A stretch of 64,000 bases of DNA, from the NCBI GenBank assembly GCA_016286055.1, contig JAEERW010000011.1, positions 43,899 through 107,898 on the forward strand, written 5' to 3'. Below are positions 25,123 to 34,269 of the stretch, piece after piece. The position numbers were made by a program, and so were the translations under genes. The DNA is from Bacteroidales bacterium. Lineage in GTDB: Bacteria; Bacteroidota; Bacteroidia; Bacteroidales; UBA3824. Below the pieces are notes generated by a model. The model worked only from the letters and a program-made list of their open reading frames with translations, ran no database searches and was not told where the DNA came from. Within the stretch, counting starts at the first letter, position 1. Each line of letters begins with the position of its first letter.

Positions 25123-25491
25123 ATGGAAAGCTCATCTAAAAAAGTCTTGGTAGTAGAAGACAACGAATACAACATGTTGTATCTTGTTGAGGTAATGACA
25201 ATGTATCCTCTAACGCTTTTAACAGCCTCCAACGGGCACGAGGCAATAGATAAGGCACGCGAACACAAACCAGATCTTGTGCTAATGGATGTTAAGATGC
25301 CCGAGTTGAGTGGCTATGAGGCAGCTAAGGAGATACGCACATTTCTGCCCAATGTTGTAATTATAGCTCAAACAGCATATATGCTGGATTCAGAGACAGA
25401 AAATGGAGAGAATCCCTTCAACGATTATCTGATAAAACCCATAAATAAGGATCAGATTTCGCGAATAGTAGAGCGTTATCTTCAAAATTAG
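25123..25491 (+). CDS. Receiver-only response regulator
   Basis: 122 residues from the ATG at 25123 (MESSSKKVLVVEDNEYNM); an upstream in-frame ATG adds a stretch unlike the family. The CheY-like receiver shows the acidic pair in VVEDNE, the phospho-acceptor Asp in LVLMDVKMPELSG, a Thr/Ala position in IAQTAY and the conserved Lys in YLIKPI. There is no output domain, so it must signal through another protein. No histidine kinase is adjacent. Confidence 0.9.
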   Translation: MESSSKKVLVVEDNEYNMLYLVEVMTMYPLTLLTASNGHEAIDKAREHKPDLVLMDVKMPELSGYEAAKEIRTFLPNVVIIAQTAYMLDSETENGENPFNDYLIKPINKDQISRIVERYLQN

Positions 25492-25621
25492 ATTAATGAT
25501 AAATTTGGTTAAGTGATATTCGAATATTTATTTATAATCACTTATCAAACAAATACTTATTTTAGTTTAATTTGATCATTGAAATTTTTTTTGTTTTTTT
25601 TTGAAAAAAAACATCAAAATG

Positions 25622-25779
25622 TTTGCATAATTAAAATTTAAGTAATAGTTTTGCAACAAAGAATCTGATACAGGTTTTTTTATAAAAAGTGAGTGTTATA
25701 ATTTTTTTGAGTTAATAGTTTGATTTTAGGTTGTTATTTGTATCTGGAGTGTTGCAGTGATTGCAACACTCCTTTTTAA
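25622..25779 (+). ncRNA. Candidate small RNA 1 (promoter to terminator)
   Basis: TTTG (25622-25625), 20 bases, TAGTTTTG (25646-25653) resembles a primary-sigma promoter. A transcript starting near 25660 would run through an ORF-free AT-rich stretch to an 11-bp hairpin (25746-25756 / 25762-25772) and a T run, giving about 120 nt. A related stretch (GTTAATAGTTTGATTTTAGG at 25711-25730) recurs in the next unit. No known RNA family was recognised. The hairpin may also simply end read-through from the response regulator. Confidence 0.4.
25746..25777 (+). terminator. Intrinsic terminator
   Basis: An 11-bp perfect stem (GGAGTGTTGCA / TGCAACACTCC) with loop GTGAT, followed by TTTTT. Confidence 0.85.
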
Positions 25780-25822
25780 CCAAAATCGAACGAAATTGAA
25801 GAAGGAAATAATTTATTTTTCA

Positions 25823-25905
25823 TAGTTTTGTTAGGTTAATTAGTTTGTTTTAGGTTAATTTTTGGTTTTAAAGAGAGTTCTCGTTCGGAGCTCTCTTTTT
25901 TTTGT
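25823..25905 (+). ncRNA. Candidate small RNA 2 (promoter to terminator)
   Basis: A TAGTTTTG box (25823-25830; no good -33 box), then GTTAATTAGTTTGTTTTAGG, similar to the sequence in unit 1, then a hairpin (25870-25877 / 25891-25898) and a run of T. A transcript would be about 70 nt. The two units look like diverged tandem copies. Between this and the sixA gene at 25984 only AT-rich sequence is seen. Confidence 0.35.
25870..25903 (+). terminator. Intrinsic terminator
   Basis: Arms AAAGAGAG (25870-25877) and CTCTCTTT (25891-25898) followed by a run of T. Confidence 0.8.
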
Positions 25906-25983
25906 TTTTTAATAAAATTATAGTAGCATTTGAGTAGAATTTAAAAAGATTTTTTTAAATTTGCAAATTGACTATTTATAAAA

Positions 25984-26475
25984 ATGAAGAGTATATTAAT
26001 ATTGCGCCACGCCAATTCTGATTGGTCTAACGACAATGTCGATGACAAAGAGCGTGTTCTCGACAGCCGCGGAGTAGACCAAGCCAAAAAGACAGCGAAG
26101 ATGATGCTTCAGCAGAAGTTGAAGTATGATACTATTATCTCGTCACCTGCCACAAGAGCTTTGCAAACTGCCACTATTATTAAAAAAGAGACAGCCTTTA
26201 CCAAAGATATCATGGTTGAAGAGTGTTTTTATTTTTCCGACTTGCGACGTATTATTGCTGTGTTGCGACGTCTCAATCCCGATGTGGAGAATGTGCTTAT
26301 AGTTGGTCACAACCCGCTATGGAGCAATTTGGTGCTCTATCTTACCGACACTCGCATTTCGATGGATACCGGCAGTTTGGCTGTTGTGTCAGCTGATTTT
26401 AAATCGTGGGAGCAATTCGACTCTTCAAAGTTTTCGCTCAATAGTTATTTTAATCCAAAAGAGTTAAAAAAATGA
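25984..26475 (+). CDS. sixA: SixA-type histidine phosphatase
   Basis: 163 residues, single-domain histidine phosphatase superfamily. The RHx motif LILRHANSDW gives the catalytic His, ISSPATRALQTA the second conserved Arg, and LIVGHNPLWSNL the second His. SixA-type enzymes dephosphorylate phosphohistidine on phosphorelay or PTS proteins. The start is the only reasonable ATG. It overlaps the glutaminyl cyclase gene by ATGA, so the two are co-translated although no functional link is known. Confidence 0.85.
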   Translation: MKSILILRHANSDWSNDNVDDKERVLDSRGVDQAKKTAKMMLQQKLKYDTIISSPATRALQTATIIKKETAFTKDIMVEECFYFSDLRRIIAVLRRLNPDVENVLIVGHNPLWSNLVLYLTDTRISMDTGSLAVVSADFKSWEQFDSSKFSLNSYFNPKELKK

Positions 26476-27569
26476 GACACCTTTATATATTAGTGCTTTT
26501 TTCAGTTGCTATTTTTTTTATTGGCTGTGGCGGAGAACCCAATACTTCCGACAATTCAAACCAACAATCTGTTGTAAATAATCCGAGTTCAAAACCCAAA
26601 TCACATTTTAGTCTTGAATTGATTCCTCAAAAGGTTGACCCTGAGGGAGTTGTTGGAGAAATGTATGATTTGAAGGTTGTTTCCGACACCTCGTTTGTGC
26701 CTGATTCTGTTAGGTTTCTTATTGACGGGCGCGAGGCTGCTGCTTATTCCAGCAACTCTGTATTCACTCTCGATACACGCAATCTTAGGGTAGGAGGAGT
26801 GCGACTTTCGGCAGAAGCTGTTTATGGTGGCAACATCGAATATCTTTCGGCTTCGCTTACTTTAAAATCTGATATTAATCCTGAACGTTTGAAATACAAA
26901 GTTGTGAAACGTTTTCCGCACGACCGTGGAGCTTATACACAAGGTTTGGTGTTCAACAACGGTGTTTTATACGAATCCACAGGTCTTTACGGCAGGTCTA
27001 CTCTCCGCAAGGTGGATATCAAAACTGGCGACATTCTTCAGAGTTCGTTGCTCACCGACGTATATTTTGGGGAGGGACTTGCGATTGATGGCGACCGTTT
27101 GATACAGATTACTTGGAAAAATCACAAGGGATTTGTTTATAATAAAAACACATTTGCCGTAACGCAGGAGTTTGATATTGCCACCGAAGGCTGGGGTCTG
27201 GTACTTCACAACGACACTCTTATTCTTACCGACGGCTCCGAAAATCTCTATTTCTTGGATAAATATTCGTTTGTAACTCTCAAGATAGCTCAAGTTTACG
27301 ACAATCAAGGTCCCGTTAAGAATCTCAACGAGTTGGAAATTGTTGACGGTTTGCTCTATGCCAATATTTATCAGAGCGACTTGGTGGCTGTTATAGATAT
27401 TACTACTGGTAAGGTATTGAAATACATCAACTTTAGTGGTCTTTTGCCATCGAATCTGTATCAAGACGATACCGATGTGTTGAATGGAATAGCCTACGAC
27501 CCTAGCGAACGACGTTTGTATGTTACCGGTAAAAACTGGCCACAGTTATTTGAGGTGGAATTGCAATAG
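26472..27569 (+). CDS. Lipoprotein glutaminyl-peptide cyclotransferase
   Basis: 365 residues. A lipoprotein signal (FFIGCGG, Cys19) is followed by an Ig-like region (about 45-135) and a beta-propeller matching the glutamine cyclotransferase family (about 140-365): FPHDRGAYTQGLVF, LYESTGLYGRSTL, FGEGLAIDGDRL and LNELEIVDGLLYANIYQSD. The enzyme converts N-terminal Gln to pyroglutamate, a common maturation of exported Bacteroidetes proteins whose signal peptides end before Gln; many signal peptides in this window end in AQ. It is expected in the periplasm on the inner or outer membrane. Confidence 0.88.
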   Translation: MRHLYILVLFSVAIFFIGCGGEPNTSDNSNQQSVVNNPSSKPKSHFSLELIPQKVDPEGVVGEMYDLKVVSDTSFVPDSVRFLIDGREAAAYSSNSVFTLDTRNLRVGGVRLSAEAVYGGNIEYLSASLTLKSDINPERLKYKVVKRFPHDRGAYTQGLVFNNGVLYESTGLYGRSTLRKVDIKTGDILQSSLLTDVYFGEGLAIDGDRLIQITWKNHKGFVYNKNTFAVTQEFDIATEGWGLVLHNDTLILTDGSENLYFLDKYSFVTLKIAQVYDNQGPVKNLNELEIVDGLLYANIYQSDLVAVIDITTGKVLKYINFSGLLPSNLYQDDTDVLNGIAYDPSERRLYVTGKNWPQLFEVELQ

Positions 27570-27606
27570 CCCCATTGCATAGACAGTCTTCCTCCTTTAC
27601 AATTTA

Positions 27607-28002
27607 CTAATTTTTGATGTAAGTTGTTGAATTAAACACAGCTATAAGGTTTTCGTCTTGATCGGCAATGCGGACCTCGTATCCAGCTACGGTGCGGCGA
27701 CGGTACACTTCGGCAGCTTTTGCGATTAAAACACCGCTTTTTGCAGCCTTAATAAAACTAATGTTGCAAGAGAGCGCCACAGCTGGAACTCCATAAGAGT
27801 TGGAAGCAGCAGCAGCGGCAAGGTCGGCAAGGGTAAAAATGGCTCCGCCCTGTACTGTGCCTAATCCATTGAGATGCTGCTCATTAATAATCATTTTAGC
27901 TGTTGCAGTGCCAGTAGAAACGTCTTCGAGGGTTATGCCGTTGACTGTTGCAAAACGGTCGTTGCCTATTAGTTGCTTGGTTTTTTCTATCAAATTTTCC
28001 AT
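27607..28002 (-). CDS. PaaI-type hotdog thioesterase
   Basis: 131 residues, single hotdog domain. LNGLGTVQGGAIFTLADLAAA is the PaaI-family motif with the active-site Asp. NISFIKAAKSG and the C-terminal beta-strands fit. It would hydrolyse acyl- or aryl-CoA thioesters in the cytoplasm. The substrate cannot be inferred from context: it stands alone, divergent from secDF and convergent with the cyclase gene. Confidence 0.85.
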   Translation of the reverse strand: MENLIEKTKQLIGNDRFATVNGITLEDVSTGTATAKMIINEQHLNGLGTVQGGAIFTLADLAAAAASNSYGVPAVALSCNISFIKAAKSGVLIAKAAEVYRRRTVAGYEVRIADQDENLIAVFNSTTYIKN

Positions 28003-28062
28003 ATATATATATAAGGTGTAAATTTTATTTGCTGTAAAGGTAAAAATAATTCAAAAAAAAAC

Positions 28063-28093
28063 TTTGCTGTGAATAAAAAAAAAACTATATTTG
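28063..28093 (+). promoter_or_regulatory. Primary-sigma promoter of secDF
   Basis: TTTG (28063-28066), exactly 19 bases, TATATTTG (28086-28093): a perfect match to the Bacteroidetes consensus TTTG-N19-TAnnTTTG. A 5' leader of about 60 bases follows to the ATG at 28160. Confidence 0.85.
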
Positions 28094-28159
28094 CGACCGC
28101 AAAAAAATGCGTTATTTGTAATTAAGATTAAATAAAAATTCAAAATAAACGAAGAACAA

Positions 28160-31100
28160 ATGCAAAACAAAGGAGTAATAAGGTTATTAGCAATTCTCTT
28201 AGCCTTAGCGAGTTTGTATCAGCTTTCATTCTCTTGGGTTACCTCACGCGTAAGAGGCAAAGCCGTAGAATACGCCCAAGGTGACGAGCAGAAGGAAGCG
28301 AAATACTTAGACTCTATTGGAAGTAAAGAAGTGTACAATTTTTGTTGGATTAGGAAGTACACTTACAAAGAATGTCTCGAACGCGAGCTGAATTTTGGTC
28401 TTGACCTCAAGGGTGGTATGAACGTTATCCTTGAGATTTCTGTTCCCGATGTAGTTGTAGCATTATCTAACAACAATCAGGATCCTGCATTCCTCAACGC
28501 TTTGAAAAAAGCAAAGGAATACCAGAAAAGTAGCCAGGATGATTTCATCACACTTTTTGGCAAGGCGTTCGAAGAGTTGAATCCTAACGACAAACTCGCT
28601 GCAATTTTTACAACTGAATCATTGAAGGGAAGAGTTAATTTTAACTCTACCAATGCTGAGGTTATCGACGTGCTCAAAGAAGAGAGCATTGCAGCTATCG
28701 ACAACTGTTTTATGGTGCTCTCTACCCGTATCGACCGTCTCGGTGTGGTTCAGCCTAATATTCAGCGCATTAGCGGTCAAACAGGACGTATCCTCGTTGA
28801 GCTTCCTGGTATCAAAGATCCTGAACGTGTGAAAAAAATGCTTCAAGGAACAGCTAACCTCGAATTCTGGAAAACATACGATGTTACAGAGATTTGGAAC
28901 TATTTGACTGCCGCTGATGTCAAGTTGAAATCTTTGGTTGACGCTGGTTTGAATATCGATAATCCTGAGGCTCCTATTGTTACGGATACTGTTACTGCCA
29001 ATAGTGAGTTGATTGTTGATGCTCAAACTTCTGAGCTCGATACTACCAAATCACTTTTGGATTTGAGCGACACAACTCTTTTGACATCTACCGACACTTT
29101 GAAAGTGGATCAGGCTAATATGACCAGGGATCAGATTGAAAAACAGCATCCTCTTTTTGCTGTGCTCAATCCTAAAACCGACCAGACTGGTAATATTATC
29201 GAAGGCGCGGCTGTAGGTTTTGCTCATTATGCCGACACTGCCAAAGTTAACAAATACTTGGCGTTGCCACAATTAGCAGAAATCTTCCCCCGCGATTTGA
29301 AATTCCTCTGGTGTGTTAAACCCGCTGAATGGGACAAAACTGGCAAGTACTTTGAGCTTGTTGCTATCCGCACCGACCGTGGTAATCCCTGCTTAACTGG
29401 TGAGGTTATCACAAACGCTCGTGAAGAGTTTGACGATCGTACTGCTTCGGCTCAGGTTTCTATGACTATGAATGGTCAGGGCGCTAAAGAATGGGCACGC
29501 ATCACCAAAGACAATATTAAACGTCAGATTGCTGTCGTACTCGATAATTTGGTTTACTCGTTCCCCACAGTGCAGAACGAAATCACTGGCGGTAACTCGC
29601 AGATTACTGGTAACTTTACCGTTGCCGAGGCAAAAGACTTGGCTACTATCTTGAAGTCTGGTAAATTGCCTGCTCCCGCTAAGATTATCGAGGAAGAAAT
29701 CGTTGGACCTTCACTTGGTCAGGCTACTATCAACCAAGGTATGTGGTCGTTTATCGGTGCTTTCTTGGTTATCATCCTCTATATGATTGTTTATTACCGC
29801 AGAGCAGGTTTTGCAGCAGCATTGGCATTGATCTGCAACATATTCTTCTTGTTCGGTGTACTTGCTTCGTTGGGTGCTGTTCTTACACTCCCCGGTATCG
29901 CAGGTATCGTCCTCACAATGGGTATGGCGGTTGACGCTAATGTGATTATATTCGAGCGTATCCGTGAGGAACTTCACGTAGGTAAAGGTTTGAAACTTGC
30001 TGTTAAAGATGGTTATTCAAACTCTTACTCTGCAATCATCGACGGTAACGTTACAACTATCCTTACTGGTATCATCCTTTACATCTTTGGTCACGGTCCT
30101 ATTCAAGGTTTTGCCACCACATTGGTAATCGGTATCCTTACCACCTTGTTCTCGGCTCTGTTTATCACAAGATTAATTTTCACATTCTTCTTGGATAAAG
30201 ATAAGAATATTACATTCTGGAGCAAGTGGAACGAGTTTGCTATGAAAAATACTCATTTCGACTTTATCGGCGGACGTAAGAAATACTATATGATTTCAGG
30301 TATCATAATTCTTGCTGGTATTATTTCAATGGCAACCAAAGGTTTCGACAAGGGCGTAGACTTCCTCGGAGGTCGTACCTACGTTGTTAAATTCGACCAA
30401 TCGGTAACCACAAACCAGATTTCTTCGGCACTTACTGAGGAATTTGGCTCTGCTCCGTTGGTTAAGACTTTCGGTAGCGACAATCAGGTTAAAATTATTA
30501 CCAAGTATCGTATCGACGACGAAGGCGAAAATGTTGACTCTGAAATTGAGGCTCAACTTTATACCAAACTCTTACCGTATTTCAAGAATCCTTCGGTAAC
30601 CAAAGAACAATTCCTCCAAGGATTTATTCTTGATGCTAACGGCAATCCGCAGTTGTCGAACGACACCAGCAAAGAAACTTATGGTTTCCAGAGTTCGTCG
30701 AAAGTTGGTCCTACCATTGCTGACGATATTATGTACTCGGCTATTTTGGCTATTGCATTCGCCTTGATAGTAATGTTTATCTACATATTTATCCGTTTCC
30801 ACAAGGGCTCTTACGGTATCAGTGCTACATGTGCGTTGATTCACGACGTATTGTTTGTGCTCGGTATCTACTCGCTGTTTAGCAGCATTATGCCTTTCTC
30901 AATGGAAATCGACCAGTCGTTTATAGCAGCCATCCTTACAATCGTGGGTTACTCTATCAACGATACAGTGGTTGTGTTCGACCGTATCCGTGAGTTCGTT
31001 GGCTTGCATCCCAAAACCGACCTCAAAACCAATATGAACGATGCTATCAACTCTACATTGAGCCGTACAATCAACACCTCTCTTACTACAATATTCGTAT

Positions 31101-31264
31101 TGTTGGTAATCTTTATCTTCGGTGGTGAGGTAATACGTGGATTTGTATTTGCATTGTTGCTCGGTACTATCGTAGGTACTTACTCTTCGGTATTTATTGC
31201 TTCACCTGTGGCTTTCGACATTATGAACCGCAAAAGTGGAAAAGAACTTCCCGAGAAAAAGTAA
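28160..31264 (+). CDS. secDF: Protein translocase subunit SecDF (fusion)
   Basis: 1034 residues, the fused SecD and SecF of Bacteroidetes. It uses the proton gradient to help pull proteins through SecYEG. SecD half (1-about 690): first membrane helix at 5-25, DLKGGMNVILEISV, the periplasmic P1 region with LSTRIDRLGVVQPNIQR, then helices containing GMAVDANVIIFERIREE. SecF half (about 710-1034): FDKGVDFLGGRTYVVKF, then VGYSINDTVVVFDRIRE. A long insert with Asp/Ser/Thr-rich sequence lies near residues 260-320 of SecD. A strong terminator directly follows. Confidence 0.96.
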   Translation: MQNKGVIRLLAILLALASLYQLSFSWVTSRVRGKAVEYAQGDEQKEAKYLDSIGSKEVYNFCWIRKYTYKECLERELNFGLDLKGGMNVILEISVPDVVVALSNNNQDPAFLNALKKAKEYQKSSQDDFITLFGKAFEELNPNDKLAAIFTTESLKGRVNFNSTNAEVIDVLKEESIAAIDNCFMVLSTRIDRLGVVQPNIQRISGQTGRILVELPGIKDPERVKKMLQGTANLEFWKTYDVTEIWNYLTAADVKLKSLVDAGLNIDNPEAPIVTDTVTANSELIVDAQTSELDTTKSLLDLSDTTLLTSTDTLKVDQANMTRDQIEKQHPLFAVLNPKTDQTGNIIEGAAVGFAHYADTAKVNKYLALPQLAEIFPRDLKFLWCVKPAEWDKTGKYFELVAIRTDRGNPCLTGEVITNAREEFDDRTASAQVSMTMNGQGAKEWARITKDNIKRQIAVVLDNLVYSFPTVQNEITGGNSQITGNFTVAEAKDLATILKSGKLPAPAKIIEEEIVGPSLGQATINQGMWSFIGAFLVIILYMIVYYRRAGFAAALALICNIFFLFGVLASLGAVLTLPGIAGIVLTMGMAVDANVIIFERIREELHVGKGLKLAVKDGYSNSYSAIIDGNVTTILTGIILYIFGHGPIQGFATTLVIGILTTLFSALFITRLIFTFFLDKDKNITFWSKWNEFAMKNTHFDFIGGRKKYYMISGIIILAGIISMATKGFDKGVDFLGGRTYVVKFDQSVTTNQISSALTEEFGSAPLVKTFGSDNQVKIITKYRIDDEGENVDSEIEAQLYTKLLPYFKNPSVTKEQFLQGFILDANGNPQLSNDTSKETYGFQSSSKVGPTIADDIMYSAILAIAFALIVMFIYIFIRFHKGSYGISATCALIHDVLFVLGIYSLFSSIMPFSMEIDQSFIAAILTIVGYSINDTVVVFDRIREFVGLHPKTDLKTNMNDAINSTLSRTINTSLTTIFVLLVIFIFGGEVIRGFVFALLLGTIVGTYSSVFIASPVAFDIMNRKSGKELPEKK

Positions 31265-31283
31265 TCAACATTAATTGATATTT

Positions 31284-31318
31284 AAAACGTCCGGCAGTTT
31301 TGTCGGACGTTTTTTTTA
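31284..31318 (+). terminator. Intrinsic terminator of secDF
   Basis: Arms 31285-31293 and 31304-31312 (core CGTCCG / CGGACG) with a 10-base loop and a long T run. Confidence 0.9.
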
Positions 31319-31346
31319 TTATTTTTGCGTTGTTAAACAATATTGT

Positions 31347-32003
31347 ATGATAGTTTTAGAAAACATAAAAAAGAGTTTTGGGTCGCTGCCGGTGCTGCGC
31401 GGAATAAACCTCGAAATTGGAGGCAGTCAGATAGTATCAATTGTTGGCGCAAGCGGTGCGGGAAAAACCACACTTTTGCAAATTGCCGGCACACTTTTGC
31501 AACCCGATGAGGGACGTGTAATTATCAACGATACCGATGTTAATACCCTTAACCCTAAGCAGTTGGCAGATTTTCGCAACAAGAATATTGGATTTGTATT
31601 TCAGTTTCACCATCTGTTGCCCGAATTTACTGCCCTCGAAAATGTTTGTATTCCAGCAATGATAGGCGGCAAGAGTAAAGCCGAAGCCGAAAAACGCGCC
31701 ACCGAACTCCTTGGATTTCTTAATCTTAGTGAACGTTTAACGCACAAACCCACAGAACTTTCGGGTGGCGAGCAGCAGCGTGTGGCAATAGCCCGTGCAT
31801 TAATTAATTCGCCTTCGGTAATATTTGCCGACGAACCTTCGGGAAACTTAGATAGCAAAAACCGCGACGAATTGCACAATCTGTTTTTCAATCTTCGCGA
31901 TACATTTAAACATACATTTGTAATCGTTACCCACGACGAGCATTTTGCCGATATGAGCGATAGAATTATTAGGATTCAGGATGGTATGATTATTAATAAT
32001 TGA
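31347..32003 (+). CDS. ABC transporter ATP-binding protein (LolD/FtsE-like)
   Basis: 218 residues from the ATG at 31347; the open frame upstream crosses the secDF terminator and is not coding. Walker [12 protein letters not shown] (near residue 37), Q-loop [18 protein letters not shown], signature [15 protein letters not shown], Walker [13 protein letters not shown] and switch His in IVTHD are all present. The sequence pattern is that of LolD/MacB-type ATPases, which drive membrane proteins for lipoprotein release or efflux. No permease gene is adjacent, so the partner is unknown. Confidence 0.9.
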   Translation: MIVLENIKKSFGSLPVLRGINLEIGGSQIVSIVGASGAGKTTLLQIAGTLLQPDEGRVIINDTDVNTLNPKQLADFRNKNIGFVFQFHHLLPEFTALENVCIPAMIGGKSKAEAEKRATELLGFLNLSERLTHKPTELSGGEQQRVAIARALINSPSVIFADEPSGNLDSKNRDELHNLFFNLRDTFKHTFVIVTHDEHFADMSDRIIRIQDGMIINN

Positions 32004-32030
32004 AAGTTGAAAATTGAGAATTGATATTTT

Positions 32031-32795
32031 ATGACTGAGACTGAATTGAAAGAGTTTTTAGACGAGAAGTATTATCAGTATAATACGCCTGAATTTATCG
32101 AAAGCGACCCGATACAGATTCCGCACTCGTTTACAATGCGTGAGGATATTGAAATTTCGGGTTTTCTTGCTTCTACCATTGCGTGGGGCAATCGCAAAAT
32201 GATTGTGCGCAATGCTCACCGTATGATGGATATAATGGGCAATACTCCATACGATTTTGTAATGAATTTCGATCCGAAAAACGCTGACGATTTTCCTCCG
32301 TTTGTGCACCGTACTTTTCAGAATCAAGACTTTCAATATTGCGTGGCAAGTTTGCAAAATATCTACCGCAATCATGGCGGATTAAAATCGGTTTTTGAAG
32401 ATAATTTTCGCAAAACCAATAGCATAAAAGAAACTCTTATAAAATTTAGAGAAATATTTTTTGAGTGCAACTATCCTTTGCGCACCACCAAGCACATTGC
32501 CGATGTAAAGAAAGGTGCGGCCGGCAAACGCTTGAATATGTACCTTATGTGGCTTTGCCGTAAGGATAAGTCGGGTGTGCATTTTGGGCTTTGGAATATT
32601 CCCACATCGGCATTGATGCTTCCTTTGGATACTCACACTGCCGCCACAGGCCGCAAACTCGGACTCATAACCCGTACGCAAAACAATTGGAAAACCGTGG
32701 AGGAAATCACCGCCAACTTACGAAAATTAGACCCCGCCGACCCGGTGAAATATGATTTTGCACTTTTTGGATTGGGAATTTTTGAAAAGTTTTAG
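32031..32795 (+). CDS. TIGR02757/DUF2400 family protein
   Basis: 254 residues. ESDPIQIPHSFTMREDIEISGFLASTIAWGNRKMI is the conserved N-terminal segment of this family (given here as one stretch of positions 25-60; key residues are the Pro-His and the Ala-x-x-Ala-Trp-Gly). LNMYLMWLCRKD and PLDTHTAATGRKLGL follow. The family is widespread in Bacteroidetes and has some resemblance to HhH-GPD DNA glycosylase folds, but no activity is established. It lies 27 bases after the ABC gene and 5 before a methyltransferase gene. Confidence 0.85.
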   Translation: MTETELKEFLDEKYYQYNTPEFIESDPIQIPHSFTMREDIEISGFLASTIAWGNRKMIVRNAHRMMDIMGNTPYDFVMNFDPKNADDFPPFVHRTFQNQDFQYCVASLQNIYRNHGGLKSVFEDNFRKTNSIKETLIKFREIFFECNYPLRTTKHIADVKKGAAGKRLNMYLMWLCRKDKSGVHFGLWNIPTSALMLPLDTHTAATGRKLGLITRTQNNWKTVEEITANLRKLDPADPVKYDFALFGLGIFEKF

Positions 32796-32800
32796 TCGCT

Positions 32801-33511
32801 ATGTCCAACCCCTATTTCCGTTTTAAGCAGTTTACTATCTATCAAGACAAAACCGCGATGAAAATATCCACCGACGGTGTTGTTCTTGGGGCGTGCTGTG
32901 GGTTTGGAAAGGCTAAAAAGATGCTTGATATTGGCACTGGCACTGGACTGCTCTCGCTGATGGCGGCACAGAGGTCGTTGGCGGATATAACTGCCGTGGA
33001 AATAGATAAAGATGCTTATATTCAAGCATTTGAAAATGTTGAAAAATCAAAATTTGCTTCAAGAATTAAGGTTGTTAACGGTGATTTTCTTACTCTGTTT
33101 AATGATGGTGTGGAACAATTCGACTATATTGTATCAAATCCGCCATTTTTTCGTAACTCGTTGAAATCAAGCAGTCAGGGTCGCAGTATTGCTCGTCACG
33201 AAGATTCTTTGCCGTTTGAAAAGTTTGTTCCCACAGTGGCGCGTCTCTTGACTTCTGACGGAACATTTTCGGTGATATTGCCCGAGTCGGAACGCCTCTA
33301 TTTTAACCGACTCTGCATTGCCAACGGACTGCATATCTGCGGCACAACTCTTGTAAAATCGTTTGAAAATTCTGATCCTCTGCGTGTTATCCTTCATTTT
33401 GGTAAATCAATCTTGCCGATGAAACAAGAGATGTTAGTAATATATTCTTCTCAAAATGTTTATACTCAGCGTTTTAAAGATTTGGTGAGGGATTTTTACA
33501 TTAATGTGTAG
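32801..33511 (+). CDS. TrmN6-like tRNA/RNA N6-adenine methyltransferase
   Basis: 236 residues. Class I SAM fold: motif I MLDIGTGTGLLSLMAAQRS (near residue 45), the acidic residue in TAVEIDKDAY, and the N6-adenine/Gln motif IVSNPPFFRNSLKSS (NPPF) near 110. This matches YfiC/TrmN6, which methylates A37 of tRNA1(Val), and the N-terminal FRFKQFTIYQDKTAMKISTDGVVLGA is typical. It starts 5 bases after the DUF2400 stop and is probably co-transcribed. Confidence 0.88.
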   Translation: MSNPYFRFKQFTIYQDKTAMKISTDGVVLGACCGFGKAKKMLDIGTGTGLLSLMAAQRSLADITAVEIDKDAYIQAFENVEKSKFASRIKVVNGDFLTLFNDGVEQFDYIVSNPPFFRNSLKSSSQGRSIARHEDSLPFEKFVPTVARLLTSDGTFSVILPESERLYFNRLCIANGLHICGTTLVKSFENSDPLRVILHFGKSILPMKQEMLVIYSSQNVYTQRFKDLVRDFYINV

Positions 33512-33579
33512 AAATCACCTTAACTTAACCCATAAATAACAGATAATCTCTAACTTTGCGTATCAAAAACGCAAAGAAT

Positions 33580-34269
33580 ATGGCATTTGAATACGAATTT
33601 CCACGACCTGCTTTGGCCACCGACTGTGTGGTGTTTGGTTTTGACGGTAGCGAGTTGAACGTTTTGCTTGTAAAGCGCGGCATTGAACCGTATATCAATG
33701 TGTATGCGTTTCCGGGCGGTTTTGTGCATATCGATGAAACCGTTGACGAATGTGCCCGCCGTGAACTCTACGAGGAAACCGGCGTTAAGGACGTGTATAT
33801 GGAGCAGTTGTACACTTTTGGCGACATCGATCGCGACCCTCGTGGACGTGTGGTTACTGTGGCTTATTATGCACTTGTGCGTAGTACCGACTATTTCCCA
33901 CATGGAGGAACGGATGCTTCGCAGGCTGGTTGGTTTAAAATCAATGAGTTACCGCCTTTGGCATTCGACCACAAAAAAATTCTCGAAACTGCCAAACAAC
34001 GCATTCAAAATCAAATCCGCTATCGTCCTATTGGGTTTGAACTTTTGGATCAAAAATTTACAATGACACAATTGCAAACTCTATACGAGGCTGTTTTGGA
34101 ACGCAAATTCGACCGCCGCAATTTTTCGTCAAAGATTCTTAAAACAGGCGTTCTCGATATTCTCGACGAAAAAGTGCAAAATGTGGCTTACCGTGCTCCA
34201 CGCTTAATGAGTTTCAACAGAGAGCGTTATCTCCAATTAACACAAGAAGGTTTTAATTTTGAAATTTAA
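33580..34269 (+). CDS. NrtR-like Nudix regulator
   Basis: 229 residues from the ATG at 33580 (MAFEYEFPRPALATD); a start 8 codons upstream falls in promoter-like sequence. The Nudix domain (about 10-140) keeps the full Nudix box (GGFVHIDETVDECARRELY then EETGV), so hydrolase activity may be retained. The C-terminal winged-helix domain (about 155-225; TMTQLQTLYEAVLERKFDRR) is that of NrtR-type regulators, which bind ADP-ribose and control NAD metabolism or sugar genes. The following transporter gene overlaps its stop by one base (TAATG). Confidence 0.85.
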   Translation: MAFEYEFPRPALATDCVVFGFDGSELNVLLVKRGIEPYINVYAFPGGFVHIDETVDECARRELYEETGVKDVYMEQLYTFGDIDRDPRGRVVTVAYYALVRSTDYFPHGGTDASQAGWFKINELPPLAFDHKKILETAKQRIQNQIRYRPIGFELLDQKFTMTQLQTLYEAVLERKFDRRNFSSKILKTGVLDILDEKVQNVAYRAPRLMSFNRERYLQLTQEGFNFEI

